Below are positions 26,047-33,834 of a stretch of DNA of 38,866 nt, in pieces. A program made the translations under genes and the position numbers. Every line of letters begins with the position of its first letter. Position 1 is the stretch's first letter. This DNA is from Flavobacteriales bacterium. GTDB taxonomy: Bacteria > Bacteroidota > Bacteroidia > Flavobacteriales_G > JALEGO01. The notes beneath the pieces are model-generated. The model had not been told where the DNA came from and made no database searches. It was given only the letters and a program-made list of their open reading frames with translations. The stretch lies in the NCBI GenBank assembly GCA_020631045.1, contig JAHDHZ010000023.1:1-38866 (forward strand). Reading direction: 5' to 3'.

Positions 26047-27230
26047 CTCAATTCAATTTTTTGGCTGATAGGCATGCGCTCAAATGGGGCATTTCGATCA
26101 AGTAAATAACGATAAGTATGATGTGTTTTCACAATTTCAACCTCTCCCATTGACTTGACCATAGCAATCATTCTGGGGTTAAAATCACCCACCCAATTCA
26201 TTTCAATGGTTTTGTAAGCCATCTTTTTTAGGTCATTGTGTGCAGTTAAAACCATGGCCTGCACCACACCATCTCCTTTAAAAGCAGGATCAACCCCAAA
26301 AACCAAGCCCAACATTTTTGAGGGCTTGTAAATGGTTTTATAGAACAAAAACTTGAGTTTTGAAAACAGACCAAAGTCACCTTTTAGGTATTTAAACCAC
26401 TGATTAATCTCAGGAATATTTACAAAAAAACTAATCGCTTCACCTTTAAAATAGCCAAACCAAATGATGCGTTTATCAATGATTGGCTTGAGCTGACGCA
26501 TGATTTTCAAGGCTTGCTGTTCAGACATTTCTGACACGCCAATATGTTGCGCCCAAGCTTTGTTGTAAACTGATCGAAAGTCATTTGCAGCTCTCAAAAG
26601 CGATTTGCCTTTTAAATTCTCGAAGCTATAATCAGAATTCTTTAAAATTTCTTTTGCTTTGCCGGCAAATTGCTCATCAATTTTTATGCTGGTAGAACTC
26701 GCAAAAGTATACTGCTTAAAATAAAGCTGAAATCCAAACCGCTCAAAAAGATCTTTGTAATAAGGCAAATGGTAATTGCTTTGATAATTAGGCGGCAAAT
26801 CAAATCCATCAACCAACAAGCCCCACCATTTATCACGTGCTCCGAAATTAATGGGTCCATCAATGGCTGTTACCTTTTTTTGTTTGAGCCACTTTAGAGC
26901 CACTTCAAACAACTCATTTGCTATGGCTTGATCATTCACGCACTCAAAAAAACCTATCGATCCTATTATTTGATCAGTTTCTTTATAAGCAGTATCAGGA
27001 TTTATGAATGCAGCAATGCGTCCTAAAGGTTGTTGATTTTGATTATAAATAACCCACCGTTGAGCCTCGCCTTTTTTTTGAAATAATTTATTTTTTTTTT
27101 GATCAAAAATACCTTCAACATCTTGTTTCAGAGCAAACACATAACTTACATTGTCTTTATAGAGTAACTGTATTACTCTGTGAAAATCTGAAATACTTTG
27201 TTTTGACTGAACGATTTGAAGCCTGATCAT
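26043..27230 (-). CDS. GNAT-fold acyltransferase-like protein, candidate lipid N-acyltransferase
   Basis: A 395-residue soluble protein that looks like a tandem acyl-CoA N-acyltransferase fold. WVIYNQNQQPLGRIAAFINP and IGSIGFFECVNDQAIANELF resemble a GNAT core. DGPINFGARDKWWGLLVDGF and YYKDLFERFGFQLYFKQY are signature stretches I associate with a Bacteroidota family usually annotated as hypothetical. It is the first gene of the cluster and overlaps the SDR gene. By position it may N-acylate the long-chain amine, as the GNAT-type bacterial ceramide synthase does in Caulobacter. A near-consensus promoter lies directly upstream. The fold call is moderate and the substrate is inferred. Confidence 0.7.
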   Translation of the reverse strand: MIRLQIVQSKQSISDFHRVIQLLYKDNVSYVFALKQDVEGIFDQKKNKLFQKKGEAQRWVIYNQNQQPLGRIAAFINPDTAYKETDQIIGSIGFFECVNDQAIANELFEVALKWLKQKKVTAIDGPINFGARDKWWGLLVDGFDLPPNYQSNYHLPYYKDLFERFGFQLYFKQYTFASSTSIKIDEQFAGKAKEILKNSDYSFENLKGKSLLRAANDFRSVYNKAWAQHIGVSEMSEQQALKIMRQLKPIIDKRIIWFGYFKGEAISFFVNIPEINQWFKYLKGDFGLFSKLKFLFYKTIYKPSKMLGLVFGVDPAFKGDGVVQAMVLTAHNDLKKMAYKTIEMNWVGDFNPRMIAMVKSMGEVEIVKTHHTYRYLLDRNAPFERMPISQKIELR

Positions 27231-27237
27231 TGGCCTA

Positions 27238-27268
27238 CAAAGGTGCTGATTTTGAGCTTGTCAAACAA
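27238..27268 (-). promoter_or_regulatory. Predicted promoter of the lipid-synthesis cluster
   Basis: On the minus strand TTG (27268-27266), 20 nt, then CACCTTTG (27245-27238; one mismatch to TAnnTTTG), ending 7 nt before ATG 27230. The -33 TTG lies inside a small inverted repeat, CTTGT-CAA-ACAAG (27257-27269). Confidence 0.45.
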
Positions 27269-27294
27269 GTGACATTTCTTAGAAAGTGTTTACT

Positions 27295-27302
27295 TATCTT
27301 TG
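27295..27302 (+). promoter_or_regulatory. -7 box of the fumarylacetoacetase gene
   Basis: TATCTTTG matches TAnnTTTG and ends 14 nt before ATG 27317. It lies inside the N-terminal extension of the ORF track entry (TTG 27230), which shows that the extension is not translated. Confidence 0.55.
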
Positions 27303-27316
27303 AACAAATTTATTTT

Positions 27317-28576
27317 ATGCCCTTATCTGCAAACGACCCTTCTAAAAAAAGCTGGCTTGAAATTTCTAAAGACCACGATTTCTCAATTCAAAACCTTCCG
27401 TTTGGCATTTTCTCTACGCCTGAAAAAACCAAACGCGTAGGCGTTGCTCTGGGCGATTACATCATTGATTTGGCAGAACTTTCAAAAGCTGGATACTTAG
27501 ATGTTCAAGCAGATGTATTAAACCAAGATGTGTTAAACCCTTTTATTAAACTTGGCAAGCAAACTACAAGAGCAGTTCGAAATCAAATCTCAGATCTTTT
27601 TTCAACAGATTCTGTGCTTAAATCTGATACTGAAGCGCAAAAAAATATTCTAGTAGATCGACTCTCTGCTAAAATGCACATGCCTTTAAGGGTGGGCGAC
27701 TATACCGATTTTTACTCTTCTAAAGATCACGCTACCAATGTAGGCACCATGTTTAGAGACCCTGAAAATGCCTTGTTGCCCAATTGGAAGCACTTACCTG
27801 TGGCCTACCACGGCAGAGCCTCTTCGATTATTGTATCGGGCCAAGATATTCACCGCCCTAAGGGGCAACAAAAGCCTAATGATGGCCCGCCTGTTTTTGG
27901 GCCCACTAAGTTGCTTGATTTTGAACTTGAAATGGCTTTTATCACATATGATGGAAAGCCTTTAGGGCAGTCTATCTCAACTAGTGAGGCTGAAGAACAC
28001 ATTTTTGGCATGTGTCTGTTCAACGATTGGTCGGCACGAGACATTCAAAAGTGGGAATATGTACCTTTAGGACCTTTTTTAGCCAAGAACTTTGCCTCTT
28101 CGATCTCGCCTTGGATTGTTACCCTAGACGCCCTTGAGCCTTTTAGAGTAAAAGGTGAAACCCAAGAGCCCGAAGTGCTAGATTACTTGAAGTTTAAGGG
28201 CGATAAAAACATTGAGATTAACCTTGAGGTATTTATACAACCTGAAAACCAACAAGAAAATTTGGTGTGCAGCTCAAACTACAAGCACATGTACTGGAAC
28301 ATGAATCAACAATTGGCACATCATACCGTTTCGGGATGCAACATCAATGCGGGTGATATGATGGCATCGGGCACGATCAGTGGGCCTACACCTGAGAGTT
28401 ATGGATCGATGTTAGAGCTTTCTTGGAGAGGTACTAAACCTTTGAGGTTGAGCGATGGGTCAGAGCGTAAATTTATTTTAGATCACGATACGGTTATCAT
28501 GCGTGGATGGAGTGAGAAAGATGGAGTGCGCGTGGGCTTTGGAGAGGTCAAAACCAAGGTCTTACCCGCTATATAA
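27317..28576 (+). CDS. fahA: Fumarylacetoacetase
   Basis: The enzyme hydrolyses 4-fumarylacetoacetate to fumarate and acetoacetate, the last step of phenylalanine/tyrosine breakdown. Conservation with the animal enzyme is striking: DYTDFYSSKDHATNVGTMF, LPVAYHGRASSIIVSG, DFELEMAF, NDWSARDIQKWEYVPLGPFL, HHTVSGCNINAGDMMASGTI and SYGSMLELSWRGTKP. It contains the metal and catalytic Asp, Glu and His region. From ATG 27317 the protein is 419 aa, the usual length. The rest of the pathway is not in the window, but the upstream PTPS-FolE operon could supply pterin for phenylalanine hydroxylase. It is divergent from the lipid cluster. Confidence 0.95.
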   Translation: MPLSANDPSKKSWLEISKDHDFSIQNLPFGIFSTPEKTKRVGVALGDYIIDLAELSKAGYLDVQADVLNQDVLNPFIKLGKQTTRAVRNQISDLFSTDSVLKSDTEAQKNILVDRLSAKMHMPLRVGDYTDFYSSKDHATNVGTMFRDPENALLPNWKHLPVAYHGRASSIIVSGQDIHRPKGQQKPNDGPPVFGPTKLLDFELEMAFITYDGKPLGQSISTSEAEEHIFGMCLFNDWSARDIQKWEYVPLGPFLAKNFASSISPWIVTLDALEPFRVKGETQEPEVLDYLKFKGDKNIEINLEVFIQPENQQENLVCSSNYKHMYWNMNQQLAHHTVSGCNINAGDMMASGTISGPTPESYGSMLELSWRGTKPLRLSDGSERKFILDHDTVIMRGWSEKDGVRVGFGEVKTKVLPAI

Positions 28577-28611
28577 GCTGTTCAAAACTTCTTTTTTTTG
28601 TGGATAATCTG

Positions 28612-28633
28612 GTGCTGAGCACTGAGTTTTTTT
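28612..28633 (+). terminator. Possible terminator after fahA
   Basis: GTGC-TGA-GCAC (28612-28622), which wobble pairs may extend, is followed by TGAG and seven Ts (28627-28633). The stem is short, so efficiency is doubtful, but the place, 36 nt after the stop codon, fits. Confidence 0.4.
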
Positions 28634-28670
28634 GACGCATTATCAATAGCTTAGAGAAAAATCTTCTCAT

Positions 28671-29690
28671 ATGCGTTGTTTCATGCTTCTTTTCTTTTTG
28701 GGTGGATGGATTTCATCTGTTGCACAAACTCCTAATTTGATATACATCAATGATGGCAACAATGACATTTACACGGTAAATCCTGAAAATTGCTCTAAGA
28801 CCTTGGTTGGCAACACTGGTACTGGATCTACTACTTTTTTAGACATTGCCATTGATCCTACTACGGGTATTATGTACGGCATAAGCAACGGAATGGGTGA
28901 TTTGTATACCATCAACACTAGCAATGCAAGTGCCAATTTCATTGGTACTACAGGGCTTGAAAACGCTACTTCACTAACTTGTGATGCAAACGGAACACTC
29001 TACGCCGCAATTGGCGCTACAGGCATTACCAACGATTTGTACACTATCAATAAAGCCACAGGTTCAGCCACTTCGTTAGGTAATTTAGGAGCGGGCATTT
29101 TCTCAGCAGGAGACCTCACCTTTATAAACGGATCGCTCTATTTAGCAGGTGCTGACAGTACCCTAATTCAAATTGATATTGACAATCCATCAAACAGTGA
29201 GGTGATTGGTTTGTTTGAAAACCAGGTGCGCATGTTTGGTATTTTAACCCACAATGTGAATTGTGCTTATGAGGTGTATGCCTTTGCTGGCAATGACATG
29301 TACAGCTTAAACCAACAAAATTTGATCAGCAACGAGTTGTTGTGTGAAAACCTTACAAATTCAAGTATTTTCGGAGCTGCCTCGATCAGTGAAGACACCC
29401 CTCCTTGTTTTGACTCCTTGAGCCTTCCGAACATCTTTACTCCGAACAATGACAATTTCAATGAGGTCTTTCGTTTACAAGAACTCACTGGCATTGACGA
29501 ATTTGAATTAAAAATTTACAACAGATGGGGTAAGTTGATTTATGAAACCTTAGACAAAAACTTTCAATGGAGCGGTGTGAATCAAGAAGATCAACAAATG
29601 CAAGACGGCGTTTTTTATTGGACTGCTAGCTTTTCTACTTTGCAAGGAGATCAAAAATCTGACAAAGGTACTGTTACCTTGATAAGGTAA
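28671..29690 (+). CDS. Secreted protein with gliding-motility-associated C-terminal domain
   Basis: A signal peptide (about 1-18, ending SSVAQ) is followed by a beta-propeller-like region (about 20-240). Repeated blades include NDIYTVNPENCSKTLVG, GDLYTINTSNASANFIG and NDLYTINKATGSATSLG. The C terminus (about 252-339), with LPNIFTPNNDNFNEVFR, FELKIYNRWGKLIYE and DGVFYWTASF, is the gliding-associated (type B) sorting domain of T9SS cargo. Proteins with this end often depend on a PorP/SprF-like partner for export; none is adjacent. The ligand is unknown. The gene converges with the vWA gene, with a 5-nt gap. Confidence 0.88.
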   Translation: MRCFMLLFFLGGWISSVAQTPNLIYINDGNNDIYTVNPENCSKTLVGNTGTGSTTFLDIAIDPTTGIMYGISNGMGDLYTINTSNASANFIGTTGLENATSLTCDANGTLYAAIGATGITNDLYTINKATGSATSLGNLGAGIFSAGDLTFINGSLYLAGADSTLIQIDIDNPSNSEVIGLFENQVRMFGILTHNVNCAYEVYAFAGNDMYSLNQQNLISNELLCENLTNSSIFGAASISEDTPPCFDSLSLPNIFTPNNDNFNEVFRLQELTGIDEFELKIYNRWGKLIYETLDKNFQWSGVNQEDQQMQDGVFYWTASFSTLQGDQKSDKGTVTLIR

Positions 29691-29695
29691 ATTGC

Positions 29696-31357
29696 TTACT
29701 TTCTTGAATGCTCTTTGATCAAGTCAAGCAACTTTGTCTTAGCCTCTTGAGCAGAGTCAATGGTTACAAATGCTCCATTACCATATTTAGCCATCTTCTT
29801 TAACCCATCTTCAACCACATAAGGGCTTTTCACTCCAATGGTTGATAAGCGAATGCCTTTTTCAGCAAAAGCTTTGACTTTAGGTACTACCTTAGAATTG
29901 TTTCCACCCATATTAAACGCCCCATCAGTCACGACAATCACCTCGTTGTTGCCCCCTTGAATAAATGCATTTTCAGCCAGTTCATATGCTTTTTCTACTC
30001 CACTTACCCCAGCGGTCAATCCACCCGCCGAAAGCTCATAAACTTGCTCTGCAATTAAAGCTTTGTTTTGAGCAGATGTTGAACTCAATAAAATATTCAC
30101 ATCGGTATCATAAACAATCAAAGCTACCTTGTCTTCAGCTCTTAAAGGAGTCAGCAATTCAATCATAGAGCTCTTCAATAAATTCAGTCTATTTTCTTGT
30201 GCCATTGAAGAAGATTTATCAATTAAAAACACAATGTTGTTCGGTTTGTAAAGATTAGACAAGACCTTATTGACTGTTTTGGGCTCAGATACTTCTTTTG
30301 TTTGAGTGATTACCTTAGCAGTTTTCACGGGCTTTTCTTTTTTAATGGGCTCTAAATAAATGGTCACAAAATTGTCTTTCTTATCATATTCTGTTAGCCT
30401 GTAATCATCTACAGGCGAATAATCTAAAGCAGAGGCCTGTATACGATAATCTTTCTCAGAAGAATAGGTGGGGTAAAAAACAATCCCACTTTGGTTGGTC
30501 TTCGCATTGTATTGAGTCTTGCCTTGTTGTAACACCACAACATCAGCTTTTGAGATGATGGCATTGGTAAACTTGTCTTTCACCAAGATGGTCAACTCTT
30601 CAGTAAGGGGCCATACCGCTACCTTTTTATTGAGTCTAAACAACACATGGTTCTTTCCTAAGTGCAAGCTCTCTAAACGACTTTGTGTTTGATAGCCTTC
30701 TTTTTTAGCTTCAAAAAAGTACTTGCCCAACAACTCAATTTTAGTTGAATACTTGCCTTTAGAATCCGTGAGCTCTTTTTTGATTTGCCAAGGATTGTTG
30801 TGGTATTCAATGGCTGCTTTTTCAATCGGGGCATTGTTTTCTGCATCAACCACTTCAATGATCAATTCAGAGGTTTGTCTTTTTTGATAAGGCTTTGATT
30901 TAAAACTCGGACAAGCTTGCGAAGCTTTTGTATCAGTGTACTGCGTTTCGCCCTTTAAGGTCAGCATGATGGGTTTAGACATCGCACTGAAATACACAGG
31001 AACATTGAGCATAAAACGCCCTTTTTTTCTTGAAATATATTTTACACGAATAAACTCAGAGCTGCCCGGTTCAATGGTTTTAGATGAAAACTTCACATCA
31101 GCCGATGGGCTTTGTTGCGCCCTTAGAATAAATATTCTTTTTGACGAGGTGTTTTCAACCACAAAATCATGATACGCTCCACCCTGAGCTGCATCATAGA
31201 CCACACCCAACTCAACCTTATCTTCCTCGATCACCACCTGTGCCCCTGCCCCACCAACACTCAACAGACCAAAAACCATCACCAAAGCTACTTTTAACAG
31301 ACCGTTTCTTATTATAGATGGTTTGCTAAAAGCAATATGACCGAAAAGTTTAATCAT
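29696..31357 (-). CDS. Exported von Willebrand factor A protein with Ig-like domains
   Basis: A signal peptide (AFSKPSIIRNGLLKVALVMV to GAGAQ) supports ATG 31357; the upstream 46 residues in the ORF track are unlikely. Next comes an N-terminal DUF1573/ASPM-like beta-sandwich (VELGVVYDAAQGGAYHDFVV, about 45-145). Two carboxypeptidase-regulatory-like domains follow (EVVDAENNAPIEKAAIEYHN and VKDKFTNAIISKADVVVL). The C-terminal vWA domain (about 380-553) has the MIDAS motif in FLIDKSSSM (DxSxS) and VVTDGAFNMGG. It is probably periplasmic or on the surface, binding protein ligands through a metal. It is divergent from a PhoB-like regulator gene; a CATCTTTG near-consensus box lies at 31382-31375. 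Confidence 0.85.
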   Translation of the reverse strand: MIKLFGHIAFSKPSIIRNGLLKVALVMVFGLLSVGGAGAQVVIEEDKVELGVVYDAAQGGAYHDFVVENTSSKRIFILRAQQSPSADVKFSSKTIEPGSSEFIRVKYISRKKGRFMLNVPVYFSAMSKPIMLTLKGETQYTDTKASQACPSFKSKPYQKRQTSELIIEVVDAENNAPIEKAAIEYHNNPWQIKKELTDSKGKYSTKIELLGKYFFEAKKEGYQTQSRLESLHLGKNHVLFRLNKKVAVWPLTEELTILVKDKFTNAIISKADVVVLQQGKTQYNAKTNQSGIVFYPTYSSEKDYRIQASALDYSPVDDYRLTEYDKKDNFVTIYLEPIKKEKPVKTAKVITQTKEVSEPKTVNKVLSNLYKPNNIVFLIDKSSSMAQENRLNLLKSSMIELLTPLRAEDKVALIVYDTDVNILLSSTSAQNKALIAEQVYELSAGGLTAGVSGVEKAYELAENAFIQGGNNEVIVVTDGAFNMGGNNSKVVPKVKAFAEKGIRLSTIGVKSPYVVEDGLKKMAKYGNGAFVTIDSAQEAKTKLLDLIKEHSRK

Positions 31358-31454
31358 TATTAAATAAAGGTTAACAAAGATGGTGATAAGATCAATGATA
31401 CAAAAAAAGGGCCATTTTTTAATATCTTTACTCATAAGGTATTCAAGCAAAGAT

Positions 31455-32129
31455 ATGCAGTACAAAGTTCTATTGGTAGACGACGAACCAGACATTCTAG
31501 AATTTCTGAGTTATAATCTTAAAAAAGAAAATTACATCGTTTCAACTGCTTTAAATGGCCAGTTGGCCATTGAGCAAGCCAAAAAAGATGCTCCTCACTT
31601 GATCGTACTTGATGTAATGATGCCCGGAATTGATGGCATAGAGACCTGCAAAGAACTCAAAAAAATTGATGGCTTAAAAAATACCCTGATTGTCTTTTTA
31701 ACTGCGCGCGCCGAAGACTATTCTATGATTGCAGGGCTTGATGCCGGGGCTGATGATTACATCTCAAAGCCTATCAAACCTAGAGTATTTACAGCAAAAA
31801 TAAGCTCTATTTTAAGGCGTTTAAGCCCAACTCCCCTTACCCCAAGCAGTGCAGATCAGACAGGATTATTCATTGACAAAGAAAGCTATATTGTTGTATT
31901 TGAAGGGCAAAAAATTACAATGCCAAGAAAAGAGTTTGAACTTTTAGATCTTTTACATTCAAAGCCAGGAAAAGTCTTTAAAAGAGATGAAATACTTTCT
32001 AAAGTTTGGGGTGATGATGTGATTGTAGGTGATCGCACCATCGATGTACACATTAGAAAACTAAGAGAAAAACTAGGCAGTCAAATCATCAAAACTGTAA
32101 AAGGTGTAGGATACAAATTTGAAGTATAA
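31455..32129 (+). CDS. OmpR/PhoB-family response regulator
   Basis: A DNA-binding regulator activated by phosphorylation. The receiver domain (about 1-118) has the acidic pair in LLVDDEP, the phospho-acceptor in LIVLDVMMPGIDG (about D53), FLTARAED and the Lys in YISKPIKP (about K105). The winged-helix output domain (about 130-224) has KEFELLDLLHSKPGKVFKRD and VGDRTIDVHIRKLREKLG. The ORF track starts 25 codons upstream; ATG 31455 (MQYKVLLVDDEPD) is the natural start. The partner kinase gene follows after 5 nt. The pair resembles the PhoB/PhoR-like systems common in Bacteroidota; the signal is unknown. Confidence 0.93.
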   Translation: MQYKVLLVDDEPDILEFLSYNLKKENYIVSTALNGQLAIEQAKKDAPHLIVLDVMMPGIDGIETCKELKKIDGLKNTLIVFLTARAEDYSMIAGLDAGADDYISKPIKPRVFTAKISSILRRLSPTPLTPSSADQTGLFIDKESYIVVFEGQKITMPRKEFELLDLLHSKPGKVFKRDEILSKVWGDDVIVGDRTIDVHIRKLREKLGSQIIKTVKGVGYKFEV

Positions 32130-32134
32130 TTCAA

Positions 32135-33145
32135 ATGAAATCACAAAGCCCAAGCCTTATTGTTTTTCTTACTAGCTTAATCAGCAGTCTGACCTTTTTG
32201 CTATTATTTTTCTTTGCTACCCATCAAATAGAGAAGGCCATTGAGTATGCTGCTATTTTCTGGGCCATTAATTTTGTGTTGAGTTACTTTTTTTTCAGAA
32301 CTTATATTTTAACTAAAATTGCGCAGGTTTATCGACTGGTTTTCCCTCAAAAAAAACAATTGATTTCAAAAATGATGCATGCAGACGGCATCGATCAAAT
32401 GCATCAAGAGATCGAGGCTTTTAATGAAAAAAAGCGCCAAGAGCTCAGCTCTTTGAAAGAGAAAGAAGTTTTTCAAAAAGAATTCATTGGCAACTTAGCA
32501 CATGAATTAAAAACTCCAGCATTCAACATTCAAGGGTATATTTTAACACTTTTAGAAGGCGGACTTGAAGATGCCAGAATCAACGAAAAATATCTTCAAA
32601 GAGCAGCAAAAAGTGTCGATCGAATGATTCAAATCTTAGATGACTTAGATACTATTTCTAAGTTTGACCATCAACAATTAACCCTTGAAATTAAAGCTTG
32701 TTTTTTAAACGAACTCTTGCTTGAAGTGATTGATGAGTTTAAGCTTGCCATAGAACAGGCTAAGGCAAACATCATTTTAGAGATTGCACCAGAAATTAAG
32801 GTCTTGGCAGATAAAAAGCGCATCAAACAAGTTTTCATCAATTTGATCAACAACTCTATTAAATACAGCTCTGAAAATGTTCAAATCAACATTAAAAGTA
32901 TTGTTGTTGACAAACAAATTATGATCAGCATTAAAGATAATGGTCCAGGAATTGCACCTAAACACTTAAACAGACTGTTTGAACGATTTTACAGAGTTGA
33001 AGAGAGCAGATCAAGGCATTTGGGTGGATCTGGTCTTGGCCTTTCTATTGTAAAAAGCATCATTGAAAAACATGGATCACAAATTACTGTGAGCAGTACC
33101 TTAGATGAAGGCACTAGTTTCTCTTTTCAATTAAACAAAGCTTAG
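32135..33145 (+). CDS. Sensor histidine kinase
   Basis: The partner of the upstream regulator. Two adjacent TM helices (about 8-29 and 38-57) leave almost no periplasmic loop, so the signal is probably sensed in the membrane or cytoplasm. The HisKA motif FIGNLAHELKTPAFNIQGYI places the phospho-acceptor at about H123. The ATPase part has NLINNSIKYS (N box), KDNGPGIAP (G1), LFERFYRVEE (F box) and GGSGLGLSIVKSI (G2). There is no PAS domain. At 336 aa it is compact and complete. Confidence 0.93.
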   Translation: MKSQSPSLIVFLTSLISSLTFLLLFFFATHQIEKAIEYAAIFWAINFVLSYFFFRTYILTKIAQVYRLVFPQKKQLISKMMHADGIDQMHQEIEAFNEKKRQELSSLKEKEVFQKEFIGNLAHELKTPAFNIQGYILTLLEGGLEDARINEKYLQRAAKSVDRMIQILDDLDTISKFDHQQLTLEIKACFLNELLLEVIDEFKLAIEQAKANIILEIAPEIKVLADKKRIKQVFINLINNSIKYSSENVQINIKSIVVDKQIMISIKDNGPGIAPKHLNRLFERFYRVEESRSRHLGGSGLGLSIVKSIIEKHGSQITVSSTLDEGTSFSFQLNKA

Positions 33146-33201
33146 AAACTGCTTAAATTTCGGTTGCTCAAAATAGCTACTCCTTTAAAATTTTGGCTGG
33201 A

Positions 33202-33519
33202 TTATTGATTTAAGCTCTCGACATCAAGACATTGAAGAATAACTGGAATACCTTGAAAACAAGGGTGATCTTCAGGACTAATTCTGAATGAATAACGCAC
33301 TTTTTGTTCATTAAAAATGGGCAATCCAAACTCAAGAATATTGACAGGAACTAAAATCTCTTTGCTCTGGTCAGCCTCAATAATAAGCGTGCATCCTTCT
33401 AAACCTAAAAAGTCTTTTACAACTCCAGTTTGCTCGCAAGGATTTTCAAGCGTACTACAAGAAGACAAAAAAGCAACAGCTAATAGACCAGTCTGATTAG
33501 CTATTCGCTTTCTTGACAA
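33202..33519 (-). CDS. Small putative lipoprotein, TTG start
   Basis: The ORF track shows a 157-aa frame here, but its first half only shadows the RRM gene. Starting at TTG 33519 (or the adjacent TTG 33522) gives MSRKRIANQTGLLAVAFLSSC, a good lipoprotein signal with lipobox LSSC. The mature domain of about 85 residues contains CEQTGVVKDFLGLEGCTLII and SPEDHPCFQGIPVILQCLDV, with four cysteines that could pair. The start overlaps the 3' end of the RRM gene by 23 nt, which suggests translational coupling. The function is unknown. It converges with the histidine kinase gene across a 56-nt gap without a convincing terminator. Confidence 0.7.
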   Translation of the reverse strand: MSRKRIANQTGLLAVAFLSSCSTLENPCEQTGVVKDFLGLEGCTLIIEADQSKEILVPVNILEFGLPIFNEQKVRYSFRISPEDHPCFQGIPVILQCLDVESLNQ

Positions 33520-33736
33520 CAATCTCTCTTTCCATAAATTCTTTTCCGTCAAGTGCTTCAATTGCCTGAAGACCATCAGCTTGATTTTCAAATTCAACGA
33601 ATCCAAAACCTTTACTACGAGAAGTTTCACGATCAAAAATAACCTTAACAGATAAGACTTTTCCATACTGCTCAAACAAACGCTCTAAATCTTCAGAACT
33701 TGTTGAGTAATTTAAACGGGCTACAAAAATTTTCAT
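33497..33736 (-). CDS. RRM-domain RNA-binding protein
   Basis: A single RNA recognition motif in 79 residues, like the small Rbp proteins of cyanobacteria and Bacteroidota. RNP2 is KIFVARLNY at the N terminus, and RNP1 is RSKGFGFVEF (about 44-53). The end EFMEREIVVKKANS completes the fold, with no glycine-rich tail. Such proteins bind single-stranded RNA and are often cold- or stress-induced. The promoter box ends 5 nt before ATG, so its own mRNA is probably leaderless. Confidence 0.92.
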   Translation of the reverse strand: MKIFVARLNYSTSSEDLERLFEQYGKVLSVKVIFDRETSRSKGFGFVEFENQADGLQAIEALDGKEFMEREIVVKKANS

Positions 33737-33741
33737 TAGCG

Positions 33742-33749
33742 CAAAGGTA
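33742..33749 (-). promoter_or_regulatory. -7 box of the RRM gene
   Basis: TACCTTTG on the minus strand matches TAnnTTTG, 5 nt before ATG 33736. It is one of four genes in this window with the same 5-nt spacing. Confidence 0.6.
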
Positions 33750-33834
33750 GTGTATTCAAAACTAAATATAGGGCAAGATGACCTCTAAAAACCTGAAATT
33801 ACTTACTTTTACTGCTGAAAATCAAAATCTTTTT

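Noticed and set aside
33146-33201. Possible bidirectional terminator between histidine kinase and lipoprotein genes
   Set aside because: Only a weak CAAAAT/ATTTTG pairing with a long loop; not convincing.
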